From Dromaius novaehollandiae (lineage: Eukaryota; Chordata; Aves; Casuariiformes; Dromaiidae): a DNA stretch of 64,000 bases. The stretch is taken from NCBI RefSeq assembly GCF_036370855.1, contig NC_088106.1:32130501-32194500 (forward strand). Reading direction: 5' to 3'. Of the stretch, positions 11,183 to 25,600 are shown piece after piece. Each line of letters opens with the position of its first letter. Position 1 is the first letter of the stretch. The position numbers and the translations under genes were made by a program. Under the pieces are notes generated by a model. That model saw only the letters and a program-made list of their open reading frames with translations. It ran no database searches and was not told the DNA's origin.

Positions 11183-12403
11183 GCTGAGCCACTGAGCGAA
11201 GCTTTATTCGGCGTTTTCAGGCTTTTGCTGCTTTTTGGTGCAGCCTTGGGAAGCGCCAGGGTGCTCCTGGGCCTGATGCCCTGGTCCCTTTGTGGAAAAG
11301 AGAGGAGGGCTCTGCGCTGAGGCCTGCTGTGCTCCAACGGTTTCACAGCCCCGGTCCCGGGAGGAGGGAGGTGGCAGTCTGGAGCTGCTGGGCCCTCCCC
11401 AGTTGTTGGCTTCCCTGGCAGAAGGGGGAGAGAGGCTGCTGCTGCCACGTGGGGGAAGCATCTCCCATCCCAAAAGACTGGAAGAAGTCTTTAGCCTGAG
11501 TAACACTGCAGTGTTAGAACAAGAGGGACAAGAATTAGGGAGACCAACTAAGAGCATATCGGAGCCAGAATGTGCCCTTTTCCCTGGCTGTTTCCATGCA
11601 GGTGTTTGGGAAATTCACATCCTGGATTTGCAAAGTCATCCCCTGCAACAGTGTTTTTGAGACCGTCCTCTCTGTTGCTCCCTCTGCTTTTGCATTGCTT
11701 AATGATTTGCTCAGTGTCTAAGATTTCTGGAGTTGGCAAACTGAAGTTTCTCTGGTGGTTTACTCTCCTGGTAGGTTTGGCTTGGCATTGGAGCAATACG
11801 TTGTTCTGCATCACTATTGACAGCGTCTTTTGACGTTGCGCTTGCTGATCGCTTGGGCTAGCAGACAGTCATGAGAGGAAGTGTGACAAATATTGGCAAT
11901 TACCTTTGTGATGGAAATCACCACTTTGGGACCAATTATTTGGATAGTATGAAGAGGGTTCATTGAGCGTTTTTGGCATGGCTGCATGAGAGGTGGGGAG
12001 GGCTGGGGAGAGTTCTCTTGCCTGGACCATTACTCAGAATCTTGCAGCAGTTTAGTTTGAGGTTAATATATGACTTCCCTAATATGACTGCCTGTTCCTT
12101 TGGTTATTCAGTTTCTCTCCATGGTTTTGTCAAACAGACCACATGTTCAGAAATAGGGCTCATGCCTATCCATAGCTAAGGAAAGTTGAGGTGCTGCTGC
12201 TTGACCTTTAGAGTGCTCAGCTGCTTACTGGCTGTGCTCACATGCTCTGCTGTTGCAGAGATGCCAATATCTACTTTATGGGTTCCTCTGGGGAGAAAAA
12301 AAGGTGCCTTAAAAGTGAATACTTTAATGGCTTCAAAAATCATCTGAGAATGAGATCTACTGCCTTTCAGAGACAAGAGATGTCATTCTTAGCTGGGCCT
12401 TTT

Positions 12404-12440
<37 letters not shown>

Positions 12441-15400
12441 CCAAAGCATGGTGGGAGCGGGGGGTACTGTCTATTTAACTTTGTCAAATACCTCTTTTCC
12501 AGAATGGCCACTTATTTTTCAGGAGTCAGCATCACTGCCCCTCACGACTACAATAACTCAAGGGTGCATTGGTAGCTACACTGGCCACCGAGCCGATCCA
12601 CTGTGCTGGCAGCAGGGGATGCTGCAGGCATTGCTGTAGCCACCTCCTGGAGAGGCTTTCCACATTAGAATTGAATCCAATTTTTAAAGTGGAAGAAAAC
12701 TAAACTGCCTTAAGGAAGCTGTAGAATAAAGTCTTAATGAGCCGAGTAGTCTAATGTGCTTGGAACAGGGAAGGCGTTTTCACAGGATGCACTTGTTGCA
12801 GAAGGTCCCACTAGTTGTTCATGCCTGCAGGGAGTATAAATGATGGTGGTGCAGAGTCTTGTTATTTTAAAACGGCCTTGCTCATTACACTAGGCACTTA
12901 ATTACCCCTCCATTTACGGTTCAGGGCTTTGGCTAAGGAAGGGAATGACTGAGACTTGGATCCAAAACTGTGATTTGAGAGATGGGTCAGCACCCAGTGG
13001 CACAGGGAGTAAGGCAGCGTGTGGATAGGCTTTAAATGAGGTGCAACAAGGGCTGCATAGTTCCGAGAAGCAGCCCGGCAGAGGGCACAGCAGCACCATG
13101 CAGGGCCTGCAGTGAGCCTGTGGCTTGGAAATACTTCTTCCAGTCAGTTATTCCATCTTTCGTTTCTGCACAGGCTGTATGTTTTAGGTGAATCCTGCAG
13201 CAGAGAGATGGAGTGGGTGCAGGGAAGTTTGTTTAAATCCCTGCCTAAGGAAAGGCGTGAGGTTTAGCTCTGCCAATTCAAGACTTCCCTGCAGCACACT
13301 GCTGTTTCTGTGCACAGTGAAAGCTGCAGATAGAAAGCAAGAGCATTGAACTCACCAGACAACAAAATGCAATCCAGTAATCATGGAAAAGAAGACGGCT
13401 GGACATTTGGGGAAGGGGTCTTCCCTGAACCCAAGGCAGACTTGTCAAACGTGAGGCTCACTTAGTTGTCCTGCACTTCTTGCTTCCCTGTCTGCAGGTG
13501 ATGTGCTGGGAGCACAGACAGCGCAGTAGCTTCTCTCCTGCTCTGGGACACCCCATGCCAAGCACAAGCATCCCACTGGCTCATGTGCAGTCCTAGCACA
13601 AGGAAATGGCGGCAAAGCCACTGGAGAGCACACGCATTGGAGCAGGGTTCATGCATGCAGGAGTTCCTCTAGCAGGCACGGTCACCCCATCTACAGTCTC
13701 CCCCATCATGTGGTCTAACCCATGGCAGAAGTCTTAAGGTTTAGAAAAAAATATGAGAAATCTGGTCAGGAAATCTGTTTGCTATTTTAAACAAACTTCC
13801 CTTATTTTAAACAAGCTTGTGTATGCCTGCTGATAACACCACTTCCTTATCCTCACAAGAATAGTGCAAGGATAATGATTTTAATGCTTCACAAAACATC
13901 TGTATGATATCTCTTGCTAGAAAAATAACTGTCAGTAACAACGGGGTTAATGCAACTGCAAGACTCATTTTGAAATCCATATAAGCCTGTGCAACCTGAA
14001 GGATTTGTCCCAGACACATGAGGATAGTTAACATGGAGTTACACGATCGTGATAAAATCCACTGAATAATTAATTTTGGAGACAGATGAATGACTGGTAA
14101 TTTTAGGTATATGAAAGCATAACTATAATATACTTACTTTGTCATTAAAATCTCTTTATTGTACATGAGTTTAAGATGATGTCAGTGGCATAATATCTAG
14201 ATAGAGAGGCATTGTGTCCTACAGCGCAACCAGCGAGTGCTGCGCTAGCCTAGTAAAGCACTGGCTGTCTAGTCAATCTAGCTGTCACTGCTCGTGCTTT
14301 CAGTTACTTCATACAAATATTGGTTCCCAGTTGCAAAGAGGAGGAATTTAAATTGTGGGTTTGGAGCACAGCGCTCCCAAACCAGCAATATGAGTCTCAG
14401 CAACATACATTTGCTGATGCTTTCACATTCAGTTACTAATCTGCAGAATTCTTTGCCTTGGGTATAATCCCACTAAATATGATTCAATTTGTCAACATAG
14501 CTACCTTATGACTAGTATGTGTTTGGCTGGTCAGCCCATTTTATACAATCACACTCTATCAAGTGGGATATCGTGTGACAGCAGAAGTGGTTGGAAAAAA
14601 TATTTTTCACCCCAGATAACTCTGAGGCTGAAACGTGCTTGCTGTTTTCCACTGGCCCAATTCAGCAAGATTACACTTTATAACACGGTGCCTGTAGTTA
14701 AGGTGCATTTATAATAGTGTTTCACATTGGTTATATTTTTTGTTCCCTGTAATTTACATAGCTGAAGGTTAAGTTCACAGCTTGATTCTTTATTATCCCT
14801 TTTAGTTTCCTGGTCAGTATATGCATAAATGTAAGCACATCTCTATTCAGCAACCCGTTCAAGCACGTGTTTGCATTTTGCTGTAGCCAGTGGGACGTAT
14901 TTCATTCAAGTGCCCATGTCTCCAATATGTCTGGCTGGGCAATCCCATGTGCATGTGAACATGCAATGTGACAGCACACTGTGGGAGTAGAGATGACCTT
15001 TTTTTGAGGACCTCTCAGCTTGTCTATGCTTTCCCTGTAGAATGGCTGCTATCCCTTCTGTAAGCAGTCCAGAAGGCAGACTCCATCTTATGCCCACGCG
15101 TCAATCTGGGCAGAGTACAGAGAAGCCATTACTGAATAAAAAGCATATTTGTAAAGCACCAAATTCTATTTCTCAAGCTCTGAAGTTGCAGGGCATTGAC
15201 TGAGCTCCTGCCTCAGCTAAGAAGGGCAAATTTAAATTTGTACCTGTCTTCTCATCTGCCCACTAGCATCTCCAAGACATTCTTCCTTGCCCACAGGCTG
15301 TCATCATGTCACTTTTTGTTCAGCTGAGAAGGTCCACCACCGTCTTCCCTACCCATCTATGGACTGAGAAGGACTCTGGACATCCCTCTTCCTCGGAGAT

Positions 15401-15740
15401 CGCCGCAGCAGGTGCTGGGGAGCAAGGAGCCGGTGCGAAAGTGGCGCATTGTCTCACCTAACTGCAGCTGTGTAAAAGTGCGACGTCCGGTCTGAGTCTG
15501 ATCTTGGCTCTCCACCATCCACCTCCCAAGGGTGATGCAGCTCATTTCTCTTAGAGCCTCATTTTGGGAGATGCCATGCTCACACCAATACTCAGAGAGC
15601 CCAGTCCCTGCCCACAGGCCCCCCTAGGCCCATACGTTAGAAGAAGAGTTTGGTGTGTCGCCTTCTCCCAACGCAGCAGGCAGTGCACTGGCCTCAGTGC
15701 ATTGTCCCCCCCTGTCCCACGGGACCTTTGGGTGCTGGCA
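11183..15740. other. intergenic, no gene recognised
   Basis: Mixed-composition sequence between the SENP2 promoter and the next CpG island. Reading frames are short and show no family resemblance or consistent splice structure. The only clear element is a 31-base T run at 12407-12437. The 13.7-14.9 kb part is A/T-rich and might include conserved noncoding DNA, which cannot be judged without alignment. Confidence 0.6.
12407..12437. repeat. poly(T) tract, 31 bases
   Basis: An uninterrupted run of T. No retroposon body or target-site duplication is recognisable beside it, so its origin is unclear. Confidence 0.95.
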
Positions 15741-15749
15741 GGCTGGTGC

Positions 15750-16690
15750 AGGCTGGTGCCGCTACCCGAGCGCAGGGGCGACGGCCCGCAGGAGCGGCAG
15801 CGGAGGTGCAGCTGGGGGTTCGGTCGCCGGAGCCCCTTCGCCCAGAGGGAACACGGGGCACTCAGGCCAGGTCTCCAGCCGAGCTGTGAGGTCCAAATGG
15901 CAAGTCCCAGCTGCCCTGATATTCCCCCGAAACCCCTCCAGTGGGGAGAGCGTCACCAGCGGGGAAGCCCAGCAGCTCTCGAGGGGAGCGGCAGCGAACC
16001 CACCGGTGCTGCAGGAGCGAAGGGGCCGGGGTGGGAGAGCGGTGGCCTGGCAAGGCGGGCGGGGGTACCGTCCCATCCATCTGCCCCCTCCCCCCGTCAT
16101 CTTTTGCCAGCGCTTGGACTTGGCTTTTATTTTTGGAGATAATACAGAGAGCAACCGGTCACTGGCGGGCAAGAAATCTGGGAATTTTAATGCGGACCAT
16201 CTGGAGCGACTGCTCACGTCGAAACGTTCGGGCGATGCGGTAATTGCTGCGGCTCACGGGGGAGCGGGGGGAGGAGGTGAGCGCCGGGGCCGCGTCGGCT
16301 CCAGCAGCCCCGCGCGGCGCGGAGCCGGGGCACCCGCTCCCCCTCCGGGAGCGGGGCCGGGGCGGGGGAGAAGCCGGCTCTCCTCCAAGGAGACCTGGAG
16401 GAATGGGGCTCGGGGCCAGCGCGCGCCTGGAATCCGCGTCACCACGGCAACGGGCTGCGGGGAGGGCAACAAACAGCGGCCCAGGAATGCCGGCCTCGGC
16501 CTCGGCCCCGGCCCGGCGGCCAGGCCTCGCCGCGGCCCCCCCGGCCCGCGCGGGACGGGGGCGGCCGCCCTCCTAGCCCGGGGCTGCTTCTCCGTCTACA
16601 GCCTGAAACCCTGCTGCCGTTCCCAGGTTTTCCCCCAAGTCTCGAGGAAGGGCGAGCGCAGCGGCCAAGCCAACGGCTACCGCGGAGCTG
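15750..16690. promoter_or_regulatory. orphan CpG island, candidate promoter
   Basis: About 900 bp with dense CpG, between SENP2 and AMOTL2, with no recognised gene on either side. Within it are a GTGAGC donor-like site (16275) and an exact X-box match (16438-16451). The long open frames across it (for example 15655-17067) follow from the low stop frequency of G+C-rich DNA and show no known domain. It could be the promoter of a noncoding RNA, a distal AMOTL2 promoter, or an enhancer-type island. Confidence 0.6.
16438..16451 (+). promoter_or_regulatory. RFX X-box motif
   Basis: GTCACCACGGCAAC fits the X-box consensus GTNRCC-N(0-3)-RGYAAC with a 2-base spacer. X-boxes bind RFX factors, often in promoters of ciliary genes. 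It sits in the orphan CpG island, and its target is unknown. Confidence 0.5.
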
Positions 16691-19600
16691 TGAGGCAGGA
16701 GGGGGATGTCAGAGGAGACTGCGTCCTGAGGGATGAGCTCCGAAGCTCCCACGCGGGAATGGCTACAAAGCGGCACCCAGCCCCTGCCCTCGCCGGGGCC
16801 ACCTCACGCTGCTCCAGCACCTGCCCCCAGCCCTCCCCTGTGGCATCGGGCCGGGCTCTTCCCGCAGCGGCTGCTCCTCCTGCCCTGGGAGGCAGGGAGC
16901 CCTGCTCCGCTCTGCCCATACCACAGCTGCCCGCAGGGGCCAGGCAGCTCTTCCCGCTCCTCCCTGAGCAAAATCAGCCCTGGGGTCTCTGGCATTGCCA
17001 GAGGAGCACTGAGCAGCCCTCGCAGCTCCTCATTTTCTTGCAGGTGGGTGATCTGGAGGGTCCTTAATTCATAACCTCAGCTATCTCCAGTCAGGGGAGC
17101 CTGTGGCTGGCTTGCTTATGCAGTCTAGTGGTGGGGTGAAGCGCTGGAAAAGCCTGGTGTTTCCTATTGAAATTGCCTTTTTTCAAAGTGCTGCAAACGG
17201 AGATCCCCGGCTCTTGCTTCACAGAAAAACTTGGCATGAAAACAGACTGTTTAGTTGAGGCCTCCAGCTTGCCCGCTGTCTTTTGTGACTGACAATAGCA
17301 ATTCTTCTAACAATGGGCCTCCCAACCATGGTGCTCCCAGGGGTTTTATCCCTGACCCTCTGTAACACAAGCAAGCTATTATATTTGACCACCTGCTTCC
17401 TGGATTCAACACTGTTTATCACTTTTCATCAGCGGTCGCCAGATTTATGGCCTTTTGCTAGCTCATCCTGCTCCTCGTTTCCTAGCTCCAATGAGTCAGA
17501 TTCAGACATCTTTGAGGGACAGCGCCGCGGAGCTGGTCGCTCGCTGCAGCGCCTCAGCAAGCTATTAAAAACATCTGCCATTCCCACCGGTGACACAGCA
17601 GCTCTTAGCCCTGCCTTACGGCTCACCTGGGGGCATAGCTGACCTGTGACACGTGAAACATATGGAGCTGGGATGAGGATGCAGGTGACAGCAGTTGCAT
17701 CTGGAAACCAGCCAGGCCTGGCACAGAGCTTATCTGAGCTTGTGTATGGGGGCTGCTCTCTTGGGTCTTTCTCTGAGTGGCTGTTCAGCTGTAAACTGTG
17801 ATTTTATTTGCCTCCTGTTAATGAGGCAGGGCTGTTACTAGTGGGCCAGGTGTTACTATCATGAGGTGAGCTGAATGTGTCATTCTTTTATGATTTAAGG
17901 CAAACAATGATATTGCAGTACAGATCTGCACCGAAAGCGTCCGTGAAAACAATGTTGGTGACATGATGACTCACGTCTTTGCAATGCCACATTAAATTTG
18001 CTAAACACAACCAGCTTTTTTTCTTGCTGACTGCAGAAAGCCCCACAGATTCCACCCAGGATCTCAAAGGCAAACTCAGCTTCTTCTTGGACATTAGACC
18101 TTTCAGTAACCCTCCTGCCAAGCACCTGTGCAATGCTGGGATCCTTGCACAGTGTGTGCCACCCTTGTCCTGTTAGTGGGACTGCCTGTAGCTTAGGAAA
18201 GTACTCTTGGTGAAGCATGGGAAAAACTCAGCCACAGCCCATTCTGTTGCAGCTGTACTGGCTTGGCTGGGAGCAAGAATTAACAAAATAAAAAATCAAA
18301 ACGGATTGTTCTCATTAAAATCTGCAGATGTGACTGAATGTACTCTGCTGTTTCTGAACCACAGGAAGAAAATGTAGCTTTTATACAGTCATTTCTCACA
18401 ACTGCACTCACAGGATCCAGTCCTGCAAAGGGCGAAGCAGCAGAGCCTGCAGTGTATTTAAGCACATGCTAAGCTTTGCAGACACAAATTGCCAAGCTAA
18501 AAGTCTCTGAATCTGAGGATTGGGCTTGTGAAAGCCTCACAAAGATAAGATGCTGGCAGGCTCCCAGGAAGGGGCAAACAGCAGGCTGCACATTCAGCAA
18601 ACGTGTGATCACTTTAGGGTGCTTCCATTCGGCATTAGAAGGATCCTACTGGGAAAGCTGGCAGGAAACACGGTTAAACTTAGATGCCATAAGCAAGCAG
18701 GAAAGCCACAGACACTGACACATGCAATCACAGAAGGAATGTGGAGCAACACGCTAAAGCAAACCTATTTACTGGGACCAAACAAATTTCTGAAGGATGC
18801 ATTCATATCCAAACCATAAGCTAGCTGTCAAAAGGTCTCTTGGACTTCTGCTGCCATTGGCTGATGACAAATGGAGGCAGGAAAGGGAGGAGAAGAACAA
18901 TGAAACTGCTAACAGTAAGAGTATGATTTACTGAGATGCAAACTCTTGATAATTCAGGTCATACTCCTGCACCTGGATCCTGCGGAGCACCTGTATAGCT
19001 ACAGGGAACTCCATGAAAGTCAGGGCTGCAGGAGGGGAGCTGTAGCCAGCTTTTGGGGCAGGCAGCCAAACTTATGTCTGAGGATGAGCTGGAATTTGGA
19101 GTAAACACGCAGGGCGATCTATATCTGCTTAGTGCTGGACAGGGAGCTGGTTGAGTATGTAAATAAACATTTTATTCTGTGATGATCTTAAGTACCTGCT
19201 TGTCGTTAACTCTCACTTTCAACAGATGACTTATTTCCTTATCAGTTCCCTTCCCAGCTCTTCCAGAAACTGCCCATCTGGGAGTGGGAGTTGGAGCTTC
19301 CTGCTAGGACTGGTAGCTGGAGTAGGAACAAAAATGGGTAAGCTATACATAACCAAAAGAGGTCAAATTCCATTTTCAGTGTGGTGGTTTGCACAAAGAT
19401 CAAAAGAAGCCTTTATGAGGCAACTGATCCTTTCAGAAAGAAGAATGTTTTCAGCTTATTAAGACTTCGGAGCCTTCTAACTCTGTCGTCCCGCAGTGTG
19501 TCTTCCTCTTCTTTTCCTAGAGAGATTCAAAGCCTGTCCTGAAGTCCAGATCAGCCTATCACATGATGCACAGGCAGGACTTACTGCATTATTGTAAATT

Positions 19601-22600
19601 TGTTGCACAAATAATTTGACAAAAAGGAACAAGTTCTGGAAAATACAGAAAGAAAGTGAACTCTGTTGAAAAGTTGTTTCTTGTTGAATAGAGGAAGTTC
19701 AAAAGAGGGTAAGAGAAAGGGGAAGCACGTAATTTGGACTTTTTTTTTTAGGAAACCAAACAACTTAAGTGCGAGTGCTATTTCCCTCCTAACTTTCTCA
19801 GGTTCCTTTGCAAGCCCATGCATGAAAAATATTGCTACTGTCCAGTTTGTCAGATATTGACACCTGGGGAACAACCAGTGAGTGAGCTTGTCAAACAGCC
19901 CACTGGGTCTCCGCTAGATAGGTTATTCCACAGAAATAGCTGAACCTATCGATGGGATCTGATCTGCTCTAGCTTGCCCAGTTCTGTTCCTAGTCAACCC
20001 TGATGCTGCTTGGCCTCAGGGGGTATTTCAGTGGGGAGCTCCCAGGCTGGGGGTGAGCAGTGTCAGGGGAATTGCTGCATCTCCCGAGTTAGGATGGGGG
20101 ACCGAAGAGGATGGGAGTGTTCCCACGGACTTTGGACAGCTTTAGAATAGGGTGGGCGGTAGCGCGTGTCTACTCTGGAACAACGACCCCCACTCGCAGA
20201 CTTGGGGTCTTAGCGTAGAGCTAGAACAGCAATCGTTCCTGTTCCGAAGGGCTTGGATCAGGCGTTGCAATGACTCAGCCAGTGACCCCTGCCTGCCTTG
20301 CTAAGGTGCAGGGCTGAGAGTTTCCAAAGGAAAACTCATATTAAACTCTGCCAGAAGGCTCTGGTGACCATATGGAGCTAGGAGAGGGGTGGGGGCCAGC
20401 TATGACCTTTATTGTCCTAAGGGCACAGTGGCTGACCCTCTTCCTGCCCCTCCAGAGTGGCTTTTCCCATGCAGTTCAGGTTGTTCCAACCAGTGGTCAG
20501 GGCAGTCCGCTAAATAAGACAATTAAATCCTTCAGCTCAGGTTTTAGTGTTTCCATGTGCTGCAAGTTTCTTAATCTCGGCTGTTTGGGGAATTTTTATC
20601 CCGTGGATCCCTTGGTATGCTTGGAATGTTTGCTTTTCCTACTGTGTGCGTGTGTTTGAGACACTCCTGTAAAAACAAGAACTTCCTGCCTGCCTTGTAA
20701 ATCTTTCACTGATTGGCAGAATCGCCTTCAGTGATTTAATAAATGGGTGAGCTGAACCTGACACCCCCGGGGAACTCGCTCCCTGTAAATGCCCAGCACA
20801 CGAATGTGGGCGACCCGCCGGGCTGAGAGAGCTGCTCAGTGAACAAGCTAGCCTGTCTCCCGAGCCCGTTGAGGAGATACATGGGGTGACACCATTTTTC
20901 GGTAAGAGCCTGGGAGAGGAAGAAATGAACGGAAATTCCAGCAAGCGAAGGAAGCGTACTGGAGCGCCAGCACTTCAGAGGCCTTTTCTATTGTGTCATC
21001 GACAGCACAGCTAAAACATGCTGTTCTGCGGGAAGGTGTTCACTTAGCGGGCAGTCTAACACTCCCGTGTTAATTTGGCCTGGGGAAGAATGATTACCTG
21101 ATAAGAAGGTGGTGACTTCTCCAAGCGAAGGGCTGGGGAAATTGCAAAAGAGGAGGCTGCTGAGAAGGCCAGGACCCCTTGTCAGAGCACTCAGGCACTG
21201 CCATATAGCAGGTAGTGGACACTAATACAGGCAGATGGATTAGGAAAGTGGAGAGAGATCCAGCATAGTGGACGGCAATGTGAGTTTTGACCTCCAGAGG
21301 CTGGGGTGTCACTCAGCTTGGCCACACTATTTCTTATTTCCTTGGTTCTCTGCTTGCTGCCCTTGTGTGTCTGGTAGGGGAAGCCGAGTGAGTACCTGCT
21401 GGAGGAGGCCATCCCTAGCAAAAAAGCTGGCTGAAAAAGTAGACCTACAGGCTGTGAACCATAGGGCCTGCCATGAATTCAGTAGCTCAAGCAAGAAGAC
21501 CTCCAGAATGGAAGGCTGATGAAAACTTGCAACCAGAGAGACTTTTCAGTCCATCTGTGGCTGTGTGCCACTGTTTCTGACCTATAATTTTCAGGCCCTG
21601 CTCTTCCCACTTGTTCTTTGTTTTTCTCCATTGCTAGGTACAGCATCATGCTGTGTGGCAGCTGAAGACCCTGCCAGGATGAGAAGTTCCAGGGACAGAG
21701 ACCTTCAGCTAAGTGTCACAGCGAAGCAGGTTGCCACAGAGGGTCTGTATATCCATTCCAATGGAGTGGCAGGAAGAGGGACGGGTAGCAACATGGGAGT
21801 GCTGGGAGCACACAAAGAGCAGCCAGAGTGTACGCCTGTGGGTGCTTCCCTGGGCTGAGGTGTAGAAGGTAAAGAACATTCCTGCCATGTGCAGCTGTGG
21901 CAGAGTGTGACAGAACAAGAGGCTCCCCCGGCCTATTCAAAAATCCTTTCCTACGCTCAAATAAAGATGTTCCTTTTCAGTGCTGACAGCCTGCCTCACT
22001 ATGTGGCTGCTGCAGTGAAGTTAGGAAGCTCTGAAGACTTGAGTCACTTTTCTCTTTTCTAGGAAAAAAGATTCCATGACGAATTTCAAAGAATGGAGAC
22101 TTTTGCCATTGCTCAGCTAACCAGCACAAAGCTTCCAGCTCCCAGGGCCACAGGGAACAGCAACCACTGTGGAGACAGGGAGTAAAGCATGAAGACAGAA
22201 AAGTATGAAAAAAAAAACATTTCAGAAAGGGATGGGTGCTGGGGGAGGAACGAGGAACCCTGAGGGTTTGATGTGCTGGCATGGGAATGCTGCTCCGAGA
22301 CAAAGTGCTTCCAAGGCCTTGCCTCTGTTTATCCTACCAGCTAATAAATAGGTGATAGCCATTGAATAGAGTTGTTCTCCTGGAGCCCATCTATCAACAC
22401 TCATGTGTGTCCCAGTGATAGGTGAGACTGGAGGCAAGACAGGCTGTGAATATATGCCTGTTGCGTCTTTCCCTAGAAATGCTGAGTTTGTAATTGGTCT
22501 TGCTCCGTTTTCCACATGTTCCTCCTACGTTGCCTCAGGTGTTGATCCTCCCTACATTTGCTGGCTGGAGGGAGGAAACTATACAGATAGGTGCTCTTAG

Positions 22601-25600
22601 CCTTTCCCTTTCCACATCTGCCCCTGGTTTTGCCCCAGTCACTCTCACAACTCTGAACACGCACCAGAGAAGGAGCTCAAAAATCTGTGACGAGGCGATC
22701 AAGGAACATTTTGTACCCTCTTTGTGCCCACACAGGGTTTGCCTGGAGCTGCATCTAGGTAATGAACCTTCCCATAATCCAACAGTGTGTTACCAATAAC
22801 CCACCTGGTAACACTTTCGCTGTCTCCATGCCACGGGATATTCACTGCCATTAAAACATTAGCCTGGTGCCTGGCACACTGTTGGCTTGTGCTTTCACCA
22901 CGGTACAGTTTCAACACAGTTCAGGTGTTCTGATGCTACAGGGACCAGTCCCAGTAGTGATACTGACCTGGGCTGTCCTGTGCTGACTGGCCTTGTGCCC
23001 AGAGGCAGTCCAAGGCACGTCTACTTTGTTGACACAGAGTAGCCAGGAGGCTCTCTGCACTGCTGTGGGTTCAAATGAGCGGGACAGGGCCTGAGCCATG
23101 GCATCAGCTCAGCTAGCGAGCGCTGACATGAGGAGAGCACTGAAGACAGGCCTCCTGCAGAACTCTGCATCCTCCCTGATGGACTTTGGGTCTAAGAGGT
23201 GCAATTTCTTACTGAAACATTTTCTGCAACTCAGCCAACCCTACCTTCTCCATTCTCTTCCCTCCCTCCCTTCTTCCTGTGTGGAGTTTCTGCTGCCCCA
23301 GCCGGACTCAGCTGATGCCCTGGGGAGGTCATTCATTGTGCCTTTATCCCCTACCCACCACCCCGTTTTCCCATGTTTGTAGGAAGTCTGCATCACTGAG
23401 AGCTCCATATCTCTGTCGGTGTAACTGAGCAGTGTTTTCTAAATTCACCAGAGGGGACAGGCTGATCAATGCACAGACACTCCCCTGCCCCAACCACGTT
23501 ATCCTCATCTCCAGAACAAACCAGACTAACAGTTCGGAGAGCTACAGGGGCAGATACAGGGGCTCTCCCAGGCCTTTGTGGCTGCAAAGCCTGGAGATGC
23601 TGGAAAAATAGATGCTGAATAGCCTGTGTCTGGCAGCCTTATGCCAGAAAGTCAGGCTGTGATTTTGTCAGACTCTGGCTTCAAAGTCAGAGCAGCAGGG
23701 AAGCCATGCTGTGACAGCGACAGTGCAAAGGCCAGGAAGCCCAACATGATCCCGGGGAGGGATGCTCACCCCCTCCTTTTGGAAGGGGATGCGCTGCCAC
23801 AGAATTACGTGATTCATCTTCTGTGCTCAGACGAACCGCATGTGTCGGTGCGTTTGCCACCAAGCTGGTTTCCTTAGCAGCCTAGAGCTGAATTTCCCGT
23901 GTTGTGCTGGTTCCCAAGAGCTCACACATCATTTGCTGTGCAACCAAATGCTTTGTCATATGCACCACAAGCCAGCCAGCTCCTACAGCATTAGACAAAG
24001 ACCAATAAAAATTTAAACTGACCTGTGAACAGAGCCAGCAATAAAACCGCTGAGCCCAGTCTCTGAGTCGTGGAACTGCACATCACCAGGATCTCTCTTT
24101 TTTCCCCAGGAATGCCCAGAGGAAGGGTGACAGGGTGGGCAGGGTGCTTCTCCCTGGGACATGGCCACCGTCCTGGGGGAGGGTGGTGTTGGCTCATTCA
24201 TCTACATCATGCAGGAGCATGGAGAGGCCTTTGCAATTGCTGTACTGGAACAAGCTAAACCAGCATGGTCTGTGCAGGGATCACTGCCCACCGCCCATGG
24301 GACTTCACAGTTTGTGCTCTTGCCCTCAGTCCTGCTTGGGCAATTAGCCCTGCTGCACTTAGACTTGGTTACCATCACCTGGGGGCACTAATAGTAACAG
24401 CCTCTATTCCACCTGGCTACTGTTGTTTCGCTAAGATAAGTTGCATCTTCCCCCTGCCTGGAGCCTGTCTTATATCCACCTCCTCCTCTCATGATAGCCA
24501 AGCAGCCCTCAAAGAAATGAAAGAGTCATCAGAGCTTTGAAGAGGTTGGCCATGTAGTTAGGGTAGTGATAAGACATCATAATCTCTACAGTGTTTAAAT
24601 GGGGGAAAGAGGAAGATCCTTCCTTCCTTTCTTCTTTCCATTCATGCATCCACCTACCCGTCCATCCAATGTTCCCAGTGTATATTCCATATTCTGCTCT
24701 TAGTTTGTCTCTATGATTTCTCAGGCAGTTAAAAATCTGCTGCTAGCTAAGAAGACTGGCCTTATTGCCCTGAGAAGAAATCTGCTGGAGGAGGAGCTTG
24801 GTGGGGGTTTAGGGAGAACACCTGCTCTTTCTCTTTTCTGTTATTCAGTATTTGCATGAAATTTTAAAAGCAGGCTGCCTGGCTCTGAGAACTCTTTGGT
24901 GGCTCCTGTTTCCCTTGTCTCCAGTGCCAATCTGCTGTATGAAAACTCCTCTCACTTCTGCACAGGGGCTGATGAAACAGCAAGCAGGACTGTGGATTCA
25001 GCTCAGGATCCCATATGGCTGTCTTGATATGCAGAAGACAACTGCAGATGTGCGTGCACCAGGACACACTCCCTGCACCAGGCACTGATCAGCCCAGAGA
25101 GGAAGTCCAAAGAGGTCTTGGTGCTTTCTACTCATGCCAGAGCATGGTGAAAGCAAAGTCCTCCTTCCAAATCTGTTTTCTGTGACTTCCAGGCAAAGGG
25201 CACAAGATGCCAGGGATCCAGTGGGAGCTGCTGCAGATGAGTGAGTGTCATCCATGACAGATGAGGCTTGCAGCATTTGCTCTGCTCTTTCTCCGTGCAG
25301 CCCTGTCATGTTCTCACATGTTGTTCCTTGCAGAAGTAAAGTACAGGTTCCCTTGTGGCCCAGCAGCCCCTAACGCACTCACTGGTCTTGTAGCACTTGC
25401 TCGAATCACTCTTGCAAATCCTGCTCTGCCTCAGGAGGCTCCAGGACTTGGACACTTCTGCTACAAACCAACATGATGGCCTCCCTCCTGCCACCAGTGG
25501 ACAGCAGCATTGCTGCTGCTGCTCCTACCGGCCATGCAAGGGGAAGGGGAGGTGTGGAGGGCTCTGATTTATGCAGATGAATTTCGTTCCATCACAGTAA

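Noticed and set aside
10506-11192. Frames with poly-Ile or poly-Tyr at the SENP2 promoter
   Set aside because: Produced by translating the (AAT)n microsatellite and the CpG island.
15655-17067. 470-codon open frame over the orphan CpG island
   Set aside because: Base-composition artefact; low-complexity sequence, no recognisable domain and several overlapping frames on both strands.
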